In this document: in pieces, positions 23,420 to 31,479 of the stretch
How the letters are laid out: every line of letters starts with the position of its first letter
Position numbering within the stretch: position 1 is the first letter of the stretch
Assembly: GCF_011947265.1 (NCBI RefSeq)
Contig: NZ_JAATHD010000007.1
Coordinates: 201,988-265,987, forward strand
Reading direction: 5' to 3'
From: Paenibacillus sp. HB172176
GTDB lineage: Bacteria; Bacillota; Bacilli; Paenibacillales; Paenibacillaceae
DNA: 64,000 nucleotides
Made by a program: the position numbers and the translations under genes
Notes under the pieces: generated by a model
Databases searched by the model: none
What the model was told of the DNA's origin: nothing
What the model saw: only the letters and a program-made list of their open reading frames with translations

Positions 23420-24496
23420 GTGAAAATGGCGAAACCTTTGTACAACACCTTCCGTGTTCTTCATGAAAGAAGAAAATTGACCGTAGGCTATTTCGGAGGG
23501 TCGATTACGGAAGGAAGCGGCGCTTCCGATCCAGCCAAGAGCAGTTGGAGGGCCTTGACTACATCCTGGTTCAGGCGAAGTTATCCGGAATGTGAAATTA
23601 GTGAAATACAGGCTGCTATAGGAGGTACCGGCTCGGATCTTGGGGTTTGCAGATGCCGAACCGACCTCCTGAGCGGAGAGCCCGATTTGGTATTCATTGA
23701 ATTCGCCGTTAATGATTATAAGAAGGATGAAGATTTGATATTGCGCTCCATGGAAGGCATTGTGCGGCAGATATGGAATCATAATGCCGATGCAGATATC
23801 GTATTTGTATATACAATAACAAAGGTGATGGCTGAGACCTATGAGTTTGACAGTGCCCCGGATACTGTCGTATTACATCAGAAAATTGCCGACTTTTATG
23901 CAATCCCGTCTGTTAATTTGGGAAAAAAATTATGGCAATACGTCGGAAGTGGTTCGAGTACATGGGAGGAGCTTCTGCCCGACGCGGTGCATCCTTCGGA
24001 TAAGGGGTATCAAATATATGCGGATGAAATGCAGAAATTTCTGTCAGCATGCATAGCGCCGGGGCCTGTGGAGAGGAAGCTGGATGGTTATGTAACCTCA
24101 AGCGCTTGTGACAGAGGACGACTTGTTGATGCATGGGAGCTGCTGCAGGAACCATGGGAGAAGGACAGCAGTTCACTGGCAAGAAGATATCCGCATATGC
24201 TTGTAAGCGGAACTCCGGGCGCGGAGCTCCACTATACGTTTCAAGGCAGCTTTATCGGATTATATTGGTTAATTGCGCCGGACTCGGGCGACATCGAGTG
24301 GAGTGTGGACGGAAGCAAGGCGCGAAGACAATCAAGCTGGGATAAACATGCTTTGAAATTTACCAGAGCCGGTTATTGCATACTTGACCATAATCTTGAT
24401 CCTGGCGAGCATGTGCTTACGATAAAAGTGCTGCAGGAGAAGCAGCCGCAGTCCGAAGGCAATTGGATCAGAATCGGAGCCGTGTTGGTGGATTAA
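23420..24496 (+). CDS. SGNH/GDSL-family hydrolase (probable carbohydrate esterase)
   Basis: The 358-residue protein shows the four SGNH blocks: GGSITEG with Ser28 (block I), GGTGSD (Gly), EFAVND (Asn), and PDAVHPSDKGY with Asp188 and His191. No signal peptide is seen, so it would deacylate imported sugars. A C-terminal beta-rich extension (about 215-358) is present. The start is the GTG at 23420 after GGAG; an ATG six bases later is an alternative. It sits between the YhcH and second GH29 genes, consistent with removing O-acetyl groups that block a glycosidase. Confidence 0.85.
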   Translation: MKMAKPLYNTFRVLHERRKLTVGYFGGSITEGSGASDPAKSSWRALTTSWFRRSYPECEISEIQAAIGGTGSDLGVCRCRTDLLSGEPDLVFIEFAVNDYKKDEDLILRSMEGIVRQIWNHNADADIVFVYTITKVMAETYEFDSAPDTVVLHQKIADFYAIPSVNLGKKLWQYVGSGSSTWEELLPDAVHPSDKGYQIYADEMQKFLSACIAPGPVERKLDGYVTSSACDRGRLVDAWELLQEPWEKDSSSLARRYPHMLVSGTPGAELHYTFQGSFIGLYWLIAPDSGDIEWSVDGSKARRQSSWDKHALKFTRAGYCILDHNLDPGEHVLTIKVLQEKQPQSEGNWIRIGAVLVD

Positions 24497-24537
24497 AAAC
24501 CAATGTGCAATTCATAATCTGCAGGAGGTACGAAAGG

Positions 24538-25806
24538 ATGGAGCGACAAGCGCAAGCAAACGATGTTAATCAGGGATTCGGCGAACGAAGATTCGGTATG
24601 TTCATTCACTGGGGACTCTACGCAATTCCCGCCTGGCATGAACAGATTCAGATGCGGCAAGGGATGGATAAGCCGCAATATCAAGCGCTGCAAGCGCAGT
24701 TCGATCCGCAGCGCTTCGATCCGGACGAGTGGATCGACTTGGCGGAGCAAGCCGGCATGACGTACATCTGCTTCACAGTCAAGCATCATGACGGCTTCTG
24801 CTTGTGGGATACGCAGTACACGGATTTCAAGATTACCCAAACCCCATACGGGCGAGACACACTGGCCATGTTGGCAGAAGCTTGCGAGCGGAGAGGGATG
24901 GGACTTAGCTTATACTATTCGAATCCGGATTGGCATCATCCTAACGGCTACAATCCGCTAAGCACCCACCAAGTGCCGCCCGTGCCGGAAGACGAGCCCG
25001 ATATGGACCGGTATATTGCTTTTGTCAAAAATCAAATCGCGGAGCTATGCACAAACTATGGTAAAATCTTCAGCTTCTTCTGGGACATCCCGCCGAGAAT
25101 CTACGATCCATCCCTCAACGCCATTATCCGTCGTTTGCAGCCCGGCATCCTGATTAACGACAGAGGCTTTGACGAAGGCGACTATTCCACGCCGGAGCGA
25201 CATGTTCCGGAAGGGTGGAAGTTCGACAAGCCGACGGAGGCCGTCCAATCGATCGGCAGGCAAAGCTGGGGATACCGGATGAACGAGGATTATTATTCGC
25301 AGCAGTTCCTGACGCAGAGCATCGCCAAGATTATGGCGATGGGCGGCAATTACGTGCTCAACGTCGGCCCGAAAGCCGACGGCACAATTCCGGATATAGG
25401 AGCTCGCATGATCCGGGAAGTCGGACTGTGGTATCAGTCGGTGAAAGAGGCATATGAGGACGCGGAGCCGATCTCGGCCGTATTCGGCAGAAAAGATTTG
25501 ATGTTCACTCGCAATGGAAACGCGCTTTACGTGCATCTGGTGCCGACACCCGAGAGCTCTGGCATCATTCTAAATCCTGTCTCGGTCATGCCCCAAAGCA
25601 CGCTCTTGTTGAATAATGGAACTGAGGTGAAGGCAGTCGTAGAGAAGATGCCCACATTGGCCAATGAGAAGGATTACTTGCATTTATCCGACATTCCGGT
25701 GAACGAATTCGTCTCTCAGGTTATGGTCATTAAGCTTGTATTCGATGATCTGGACGGTATCATGGACAGCATGGGGAGCCGCGGACAAGTCGAGGATAGA
25801 TTATAG
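24538..25806 (+). CDS. GH29 family alpha-L-fucosidase-like enzyme, cytoplasmic
   Basis: The 422-residue protein starts at the ATG at 24538 behind GCAGGAGG. GH29 landmarks are RRFGMFIHWGLYAIPAWHE, FTVKHHDGFCLWDTQYTDF, LSLYYSNPDWHH and NYVLNVGPKADGTIP. The nucleophile Asp183 is present, but the usual WFDG context reads FFWDIPP, unlike the first GH29 (LLWYDG), so specificity may differ. There is no signal peptide or extra module. It is the last gene of the FAH operon and ends before a strong terminator. The earlier in-frame start at 24463 lies inside the SGNH gene and is rejected. Confidence 0.9.
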   Translation: MERQAQANDVNQGFGERRFGMFIHWGLYAIPAWHEQIQMRQGMDKPQYQALQAQFDPQRFDPDEWIDLAEQAGMTYICFTVKHHDGFCLWDTQYTDFKITQTPYGRDTLAMLAEACERRGMGLSLYYSNPDWHHPNGYNPLSTHQVPPVPEDEPDMDRYIAFVKNQIAELCTNYGKIFSFFWDIPPRIYDPSLNAIIRRLQPGILINDRGFDEGDYSTPERHVPEGWKFDKPTEAVQSIGRQSWGYRMNEDYYSQQFLTQSIAKIMAMGGNYVLNVGPKADGTIPDIGARMIREVGLWYQSVKEAYEDAEPISAVFGRKDLMFTRNGNALYVHLVPTPESSGIILNPVSVMPQSTLLLNNGTEVKAVVEKMPTLANEKDYLHLSDIPVNEFVSQVMVIKLVFDDLDGIMDSMGSRGQVEDRL

Positions 25807-25832
25807 GGAGCTATTTGCTCCTTGAGCCCCTT

Positions 25833-27581
25833 CTATGCTCCATCATGCTGCTGCAAGGGCAGCATGATGGATATTTTTGTGCCCAAGCCCGCCTGACTTT
25901 GAATGGTTACGCCGTAGGTTTGTCCGTAAGCAAGCTGTATGCGTTCATGAACGTTCTTAATTCCATACCCTGCTTTCGATTGGGAAGATAACAGGGCTTC
26001 CACTTTGTCGGAAGACATTCCGCAACCATCATCTTCGACTTCCAGGCAGAGCGCTGGAGCATCAACGTGCATGGTTTGGTAAATACGGATGGTGATTTCC
26101 AGACATTGTTGATCATCATAGATGGCGTGATTAATGGCATTTTCGACAAAGGGCTGCAGTACCAATTTTAATGTTTCACAGGTAGACAGGCTATCGTCAA
26201 CCTCCCAACGTTCCATGAAGCTGTCATCAAAGCGCATATGCTGGATGGCAAGATAGTGTTTGGTAAGGGCGATTTCTTTTTCCAGCGTAATATATTGATG
26301 CCCCATATTGAGCGATGTTTGATAGAATCTTGCGAGATGGTTGACGATTTTGCTAACTTCAAGATCCTCGTTTTGGATGGCCAGAGATGAAATGCCCGAC
26401 AGCGTATTATAAAGAAAATGGGGATTGATCTGGCTTTGCAAGGCATAAAGCTCCGCATCGCGCTTCGCAAGCTCCTTCACATACAGCTTGTCAATCAAAT
26501 CCTTGAGACGCGTGCTCATCTTGTTGAAGGCCGCGTTTAATTGACCAATTTCATCCTTGCTGGAATCAGTAAGCAGGAGACTGAAATTTCCTTGCTCGAC
26601 TTGCGCGGCTTGACGATTTAATTTACGGAGGCGGCGCGACAGATATTTGGCGATAACAAAGATCATGAAGATGGACAAGACAAGACTGAAGAGCGCAATG
26701 ACAACAATTTGCATGGCTGTTTGACGAGAGGAACGCATAATTTCGTCAATGGGCGTAAGAGAAACGGTTTTCCAGCCATTTGGCATGGTGTTATATACCA
26801 GCAAGTTGGGATGTCCGTCGATGGCGACGACCTCTTGATTGGTTGACAACTCGGGACCGATGGCTTCGCTGAATGACAGGTTCAAAAGCGATTTATCCGA
26901 TGCAGAAATAATTTGATTGTTTTCATTAAGCAAGTAGACGCTTTTGTTTTGCTCTTCCTTTTCGATCAGCTTGTAGAGCAATTCTTCAGAGAGGCCGATC
27001 GTCACCATGCCGTAAAATTGGCTTTGTGCGTTAAAGTTGAGAATACGCCCAAGATAAATCACGTTTTTCTCGTTCTTGTCCTGGATCACGTTGCTGAATA
27101 TATTGTTGCCGTAGGTTTGTTGTAATTGATTGAGGTAATCCATCGGCAAATTTTCAAGTGTGATATGTTTGAGAAACAGACCATCCTCCGGAAGCGACTG
27201 GTTGTCTACATAAAGATTGATGCTGGCCAGATTATTGTTCGCGGTCAGCAAGCTGTACAAGAGGCCGTCGATATATCGGTAGGCTTCGAAGATCGAATAG
27301 TCATCCGTGTAGGTTTTCGTAAGATAAGCTTGCAAGGTTTCATCGGTATAAATCATAGATGAAATTTGGCGGAGATTATCCAAATGCGCGTTGACGTTGC
27401 TGCTGATTTGTTGGTTGCTGCTGTACATATTTTCATAGGTCAGCTCGAGCAGTCTTTGCTCTGTGCGATCATAGAAGAAGACGGTAATGAATATGAGCGG
27501 GGTAATCGTGACGGTAAGAAACATGAGCAGCAGCTTCTGCAGCAAAGACGAATTGTTGAACAGCTTTTTCAATATTTTCAT
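25833..27581 (-). CDS. Sensor histidine kinase, YesM type
   Basis: The 582-residue kinase has a membrane helix near the N-terminus (about 14-36), an extracytoplasmic dCache-like sensor, a second helix at about 285-310, a HAMP linker, and a His_kinase domain with phospho-acceptor His388 in QINPHFLYN, an N box (PFVENAINHA), a G1 box (VEDDGCGMS) and a G2 box (GYGIKNVHERI). It overlaps the upstream response regulator gene by four bases. Divergent from importer 2, it presumably senses that importer's sugar and activates it through the regulator. Its last codons form part of a convergent terminator hairpin. Confidence 0.93.
   Translation of the reverse strand: MKILKKLFNNSSLLQKLLLMFLTVTITPLIFITVFFYDRTEQRLLELTYENMYSSNQQISSNVNAHLDNLRQISSMIYTDETLQAYLTKTYTDDYSIFEAYRYIDGLLYSLLTANNNLASINLYVDNQSLPEDGLFLKHITLENLPMDYLNQLQQTYGNNIFSNVIQDKNEKNVIYLGRILNFNAQSQFYGMVTIGLSEELLYKLIEKEEQNKSVYLLNENNQIISASDKSLLNLSFSEAIGPELSTNQEVVAIDGHPNLLVYNTMPNGWKTVSLTPIDEIMRSSRQTAMQIVVIALFSLVLSIFMIFVIAKYLSRRLRKLNRQAAQVEQGNFSLLLTDSSKDEIGQLNAAFNKMSTRLKDLIDKLYVKELAKRDAELYALQSQINPHFLYNTLSGISSLAIQNEDLEVSKIVNHLARFYQTSLNMGHQYITLEKEIALTKHYLAIQHMRFDDSFMERWEVDDSLSTCETLKLVLQPFVENAINHAIYDDQQCLEITIRIYQTMHVDAPALCLEVEDDGCGMSSDKVEALLSSQSKAGYGIKNVHERIQLAYGQTYGVTIQSQAGLGTKISIMLPLQQHDGA
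25840..25878 (+). terminator. Intrinsic terminator of the FAH/fucosidase operon
   Basis: CCATCATGCTGC (25840-25851) and GCAGCATGATGG (25859-25870) make a perfect 12-bp stem with a seven-base loop, then ATATTTTTG. It lies inside the last codons of the convergent histidine kinase gene. Confidence 0.78.
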
Positions 27582-29164
27582 GATCTGTGTTGTCCCTTTT
27601 TCGCATGGGTGCGGTATTGGTTAGGGGTGAGTCCGGTTCGTTTGAAAAAGACAGAGCCGAAATAAGAGGGGCTCTCATAGCCGACTCGTTTGGCAATCTC
27701 ATGAATTCTTATATTGGTATCCCGCAGCATGATGCAAGCATGGTCCATGCGGATCTGAGTCAGGTATTCAATTAATGTTTTTCCGGTAACCTCCTTGAAT
27801 ATCGTTCGAAGATAGTTGGGTGAAAGAAAGATGAGCTCAGCCAGCATATCCACCGAAATCACCTGTCCATACTTCTTTTTGATAATCGCGCATACTTCGT
27901 CCACAATCTCGATATGTCGGTCGACCGGAGATGCTTCGAGCTCGTCCATCATCATGCTCAATATTTGCCGCATGAGCGTCTTCATCGATTGCATGCTTTC
28001 CATTAGGGAAAGGCGTCCGAAAAATTGGGAATCCTTCTCGATGATAGCTTGCAAATGACGGTTATTAGCCGCAACTGCGGACAATACCGCATCAAAAACG
28101 GAAGCGCTGTCTACAAAAACTTGACTGATATTTCCGGGCGGAAGGCCGCCATCGTAATAGTCATGAAGCCAATCTTCGACTTGCTCTCTTCGATTTTGCT
28201 GGACGGCAGCAATCAAGTGCTCTGTTTTGGGCAGGGGCTTCTCGCGCCATTCCAATTGTATATTTTCCCATTTGTTATGGATAAGCCCTGTGCCGTGAAT
28301 GGCAACCAAATGATTGCGCATTTGCAGCATCTTGGGCCATTGTGCTGTAAAGGCGAGCAGGGTTTGAGGATGGTCTGTCAGGAACAGAGACATCGAGCGT
28401 TCCGCATTCGCAGACTGGTTTCGCCATTGCGCAAACACGCCGCTGTCTGATTCCTTTGTGGCGAAAATCCATTGGCCGTCGCGCAGTTTGGTCAATATGC
28501 CGGGTGAAAAGCTCGGCAATCCGGCGATAAAAAACTCCAATCTTTCCACCGTGGAAAAATCACCGGGAGGCGCGTCGAATGCGAGCGGGTTTTCTGCCAA
28601 TAATGTGTATTCGTCTATCGTAATCAATACATAATAAAAGGTTTTGTTATCTGCAGAAAGATGCAAATGATGGTTGTATATGGCAGTCACTTCGTCCGCC
28701 AGGCCGGATAGCAAACTCCCCCCGATTTGAAGCAATTCGCGCAGGTATTCTCCCGCTGTTAATAAGGTGGAATGAAGTCGATTTTTTTGCTCCTCGCAAC
28801 GTTGACGAACCGTCCTCATCGTGGTTGCCAGCTCTTCATGGTCAATCGGCTTCAGCAAGTAACCGCAGGCGCCGTGCTGCAGAGCAGCGCAAGCATAATC
28901 AAATTCATTGTAGCCGCTTAGAAAAACAATTTGAATTTCAGGGAAGCGGGCATGAACTTGTTTGCATAGTTCAATGCCGTCCATGACAGGCATTTTAACG
29001 TCGGTTATGAGAATATCCGGCTGCAGGGCTTCTATTTTTTGCAGAGCTTCTCGTCCGTTGCCGGCAGTGGCGACGACACGGCAGGACAGTTGCTCCCAAT
29101 CGACATAATGGGCAAGAGCGTTCAAGGTGAGCCGTTCGTCATCGACCAAAATAACTGTATACAT
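27578..29164 (-). CDS. Response regulator with AraC-type output domain, YesN type
   Basis: The 528-residue protein has an N-terminal receiver domain (VDDE acid pair, phospho-acceptor Asp55 in LITDVKMP, switch Thr/Ser in FLSGYNEF, Lys in YLLKPID), a long variable middle, and a C-terminal AraC/HTH_18 domain (VDMLAELIFLSPNYLRTIFKE and YESPSYFGSVFFKRTG). It is co-transcribed with the kinase gene (four-base overlap) from a near-consensus promoter. Its likely target is the divergent importer 2/GH97 operon; a 21-bp palindrome lies between them. Confidence 0.93.
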   Translation of the reverse strand: MYTVILVDDERLTLNALAHYVDWEQLSCRVVATAGNGREALQKIEALQPDILITDVKMPVMDGIELCKQVHARFPEIQIVFLSGYNEFDYACAALQHGACGYLLKPIDHEELATTMRTVRQRCEEQKNRLHSTLLTAGEYLRELLQIGGSLLSGLADEVTAIYNHHLHLSADNKTFYYVLITIDEYTLLAENPLAFDAPPGDFSTVERLEFFIAGLPSFSPGILTKLRDGQWIFATKESDSGVFAQWRNQSANAERSMSLFLTDHPQTLLAFTAQWPKMLQMRNHLVAIHGTGLIHNKWENIQLEWREKPLPKTEHLIAAVQQNRREQVEDWLHDYYDGGLPPGNISQVFVDSASVFDAVLSAVAANNRHLQAIIEKDSQFFGRLSLMESMQSMKTLMRQILSMMMDELEASPVDRHIEIVDEVCAIIKKKYGQVISVDMLAELIFLSPNYLRTIFKEVTGKTLIEYLTQIRMDHACIMLRDTNIRIHEIAKRVGYESPSYFGSVFFKRTGLTPNQYRTHAKKGQHRS

Positions 29165-29212
29165 AGAACCTCCGCTAATAGGTGAAATTGATAATCCCCT
29201 TGTTTAGAACAG

Positions 29213-29241
29213 AGTATAAGTTCGAATGCAGGCAATGTCAA
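29213..29241 (-). promoter_or_regulatory. Near-consensus sigma-A promoter of the first two-component operon
   Basis: On the minus strand TTGACA (29241-29236) is spaced by 17 bases from TATACT (29218-29213). Transcription would start near 29206, about 42 bases before the ATG at 29164. Confidence 0.82.
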
Positions 29242-29267
29242 TGTAACAGATTCAGGGCCGGATGGCG

Positions 29268-29288
29268 GGCAAAATCATTGATTTTGCC
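29268..29288. promoter_or_regulatory. 21-bp perfect palindrome, probable operator
   Basis: GGCAAAATCA and TGATTTTGCC are exact inverse arms around a single T. The site lies in the divergent region, 27 bases upstream of the -35 of the two-component promoter and about 110 bases before importer 2. No T-run follows, so an operator is more likely than a terminator. The binding protein is unknown. Confidence 0.55.
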
Positions 29289-29397
29289 AAAGTTCGTTTT
29301 TTACAGAGAGAATTCTGAGGATTGTGATATAGCCTTGCCAGACAAGATTTCCTATGATGAATGCATAGACGTAAATTGGACATAAGGAGGCGGGAGA

Positions 29398-30366
29398 ATG
29401 GAAGTTGAGGTGGATAGAAGCAACGAGAAAATACCGTTTCTTAAGCAGCCAATCATTAAAAAAATGGTTCGACAGCGATATTTTTACTTATTTCTAATTC
29501 CGGGAGTGATGTGGGCTGTCTTGTTTGCTTACGCTCCTATGGTTGGTTTGTATATGTCATTTGTTGATTACCAGCCTACTTTAGGGGATTTTTGGGGCTC
29601 GCTTTTCAAATCGGACTTTGTGGGCTTTCAGTGGTTTGAGTACTTCTTCTCTGGACAGGATTTTTGGAGAGTGCTGCGCAATACGTTGGTTTCGAGCGTA
29701 TTAACCCTGTCGATTGGGTTTTTGCTTCCCATTTTTATCGCAATAACGCTGAATGAAGTAAGAATAAACTGGTTTAAGCGGACGGTGCAAACAGCCTCCT
29801 ATTTGCCGTTTTTTATTTCATGGGTTGTTGCCGCAAGCATTGTGATTACATTGTTGTCCGCGGAAGGACCTGTCAATCAACTGCTCATGAAAATCGGAGT
29901 CGTCGAACAAGGCGTTTTGTTTATGCAGGAAGGCAAGATGTTCTGGATCATTATAGCCCTTTCGAATGCATGGAAGGATATGGGGTACAACTCCATTATG
30001 TATCTGGCTGCCATCGCTGCCATTCCAGCGGAGCTGTTCGAAGCCGCGAAAGTGGACGGCGCCAATCGTTTGAAGCAAATCTGGCATGTTTTACTGCCGA
30101 TGCTGAGGCCTACGATTATTATTTTGTTAATTTTGAACATCGGCAACTTGATGAATACCGGGTTTGATCAATATTTTTTGCTGGGTAATTCCCTGAACAG
30201 AACCTATTCCGATGTCATTGATACCTATGCATTCCGTTACGGCATTCAGAATGGCATGTTTTCCTACGCTGCCGCTGTAAGCATGTTTAAATCCGTAATC
30301 GCGTTTGTTCTGGTCATAACAGTCAATCAAATTTCCAAAAAAATGGGCCAAACGCATTTGTTCTAA
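29398..30366 (+). CDS. ABC sugar transporter permease, LplB type (importer 2)
   Basis: The 322-residue permease has six membrane helices, the LplB motif FAYAPMVGLYMSFVDYQP and an EAA loop at EAAKVDGANRLKQIWHVLLP (about 215-234). The start follows AAGGAGGCGGG. It is the first gene of importer 2, divergent from the two-component system. Confidence 0.9.
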   Translation: MEVEVDRSNEKIPFLKQPIIKKMVRQRYFYLFLIPGVMWAVLFAYAPMVGLYMSFVDYQPTLGDFWGSLFKSDFVGFQWFEYFFSGQDFWRVLRNTLVSSVLTLSIGFLLPIFIAITLNEVRINWFKRTVQTASYLPFFISWVVAASIVITLLSAEGPVNQLLMKIGVVEQGVLFMQEGKMFWIIIALSNAWKDMGYNSIMYLAAIAAIPAELFEAAKVDGANRLKQIWHVLLPMLRPTIIILLILNIGNLMNTGFDQYFLLGNSLNRTYSDVIDTYAFRYGIQNGMFSYAAAVSMFKSVIAFVLVITVNQISKKMGQTHLF

Positions 30367-30400
30367 ATCGTGCGCATGCGGCTGGAGGAGGAATATCAAA

Positions 30401-31342
30401 ATGGATCATGAAGCTGCACAGTATAAAAAGACGGCATCGGGAAGGGCATTGTCGCAACGCTATACGCCGGCAGCCATTACGGGGAATATGATCGTTTACG
30501 GATTTTTATTGATACTGTTTATCGTTACCTTTTTTCCGTTCTGGCATATTTTCATTTTATCCCTGAATAATGCGTCTGACCCGACTTATGGACAATTTAT
30601 GCTGTGGCCAAGCGATTTCAGCCTGGAGAGTTACGCAACCGTATTGAATGATGCGGAAATTCTGAATTCCATCGTAGTGACGGTCGGTCGAACGGTGATT
30701 GGAGTGCCTTTAACACTGGCTTGCGTTTCCATGCTGGCTTATGCGCTTAGCAAGAGAGAGCTTGTGGGCTGGCGCGGCATTAACTTGTTTTTTGTATTTA
30801 CGATGTATTTCAGCGGCGGCTTGATTCCCACTTACATGGTGGTGCGCAGCTTGAATTTGATCGACAATTTCTGGGTTTTTATCTTTCCCGGAATTTTGAG
30901 CGTCTTTTGGATGATATTGGTTCGCACCTACATGGAAGGTTTGCCCAAAGAAATGGAGGAAGCGGCGCAGATCGAAGGCGCCAATGACATTCGGATTTTT
31001 CTGAAGGTCATTATACCCGTATGCACTCCGGTACTGGCTACAATCACTTTGTTCTCAGCCATTGGTCATTGGAACGCTTGGTATGATTCGTACATTTACA
31101 CCTATAATCCCGATTTGAAAACCTTGTCGGCCGTTTTGGTGAAAATTCTGAATCAGTTCCAGACCAATGACATGTTAAGCGCGGCGCAGCAGCTTGCCAA
31201 TGAACAGCGCAAGCTGCCGGTATCGAGCGAGAGTATCCGTATGGCCGTTACGATGGTAGCCACCCTGCCGATCATTCTTGTGTATCCCTTACTGCAGAAG
31301 TACTTTCTGAAAGGGATGCTTATTGGGGCGGTAAAAGGCTAA
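30401..31342 (+). CDS. ABC sugar transporter permease, YtcP/LplC type (importer 2)
   Basis: The 313-residue partner permease starts behind CTGGAGGAGG. It has six helices, FTMYFSGGLIPTYMVV, an EAA loop at EAAQIEGANDIRIFLKVIIP, GHWNAWYDSYIYTYN and the terminal QKYFLKGMLIGAVKG. Confidence 0.9.
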   Translation: MDHEAAQYKKTASGRALSQRYTPAAITGNMIVYGFLLILFIVTFFPFWHIFILSLNNASDPTYGQFMLWPSDFSLESYATVLNDAEILNSIVVTVGRTVIGVPLTLACVSMLAYALSKRELVGWRGINLFFVFTMYFSGGLIPTYMVVRSLNLIDNFWVFIFPGILSVFWMILVRTYMEGLPKEMEEAAQIEGANDIRIFLKVIIPVCTPVLATITLFSAIGHWNAWYDSYIYTYNPDLKTLSAVLVKILNQFQTNDMLSAAQQLANEQRKLPVSSESIRMAVTMVATLPIILVYPLLQKYFLKGMLIGAVKG

Positions 31343-31377
31343 ACGAATTTTCGATAAAAATCGAGATTTCGCCCAAT

Positions 31378-31411
31378 ATCCCGAATTCTGATATCCAGTT
31401 CAGTTCGGGAT
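31378..31411 (+). other. Intercistronic stem-loop before the binding-protein gene (importer 2)
   Basis: ATCCCGAA pairs perfectly with TTCGGGAT, with an inner CTGA/TCAG stem. A second hairpin follows at 31428-31448 (CCTCCCTGC with GCAGGAGG, one bulged base). Neither has a T-run. A TATAAT lies between them at 31422-31427 without a convincing -35, so an internal promoter is possible but weakly supported. Confidence 0.55.
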
Positions 31412-31479
31412 GTGGTTGAAATATAATCCTCCCTGCAAAAGCAGGAGGAGAGCAAGTTCATTCATAGGAGGGTTTCAGA

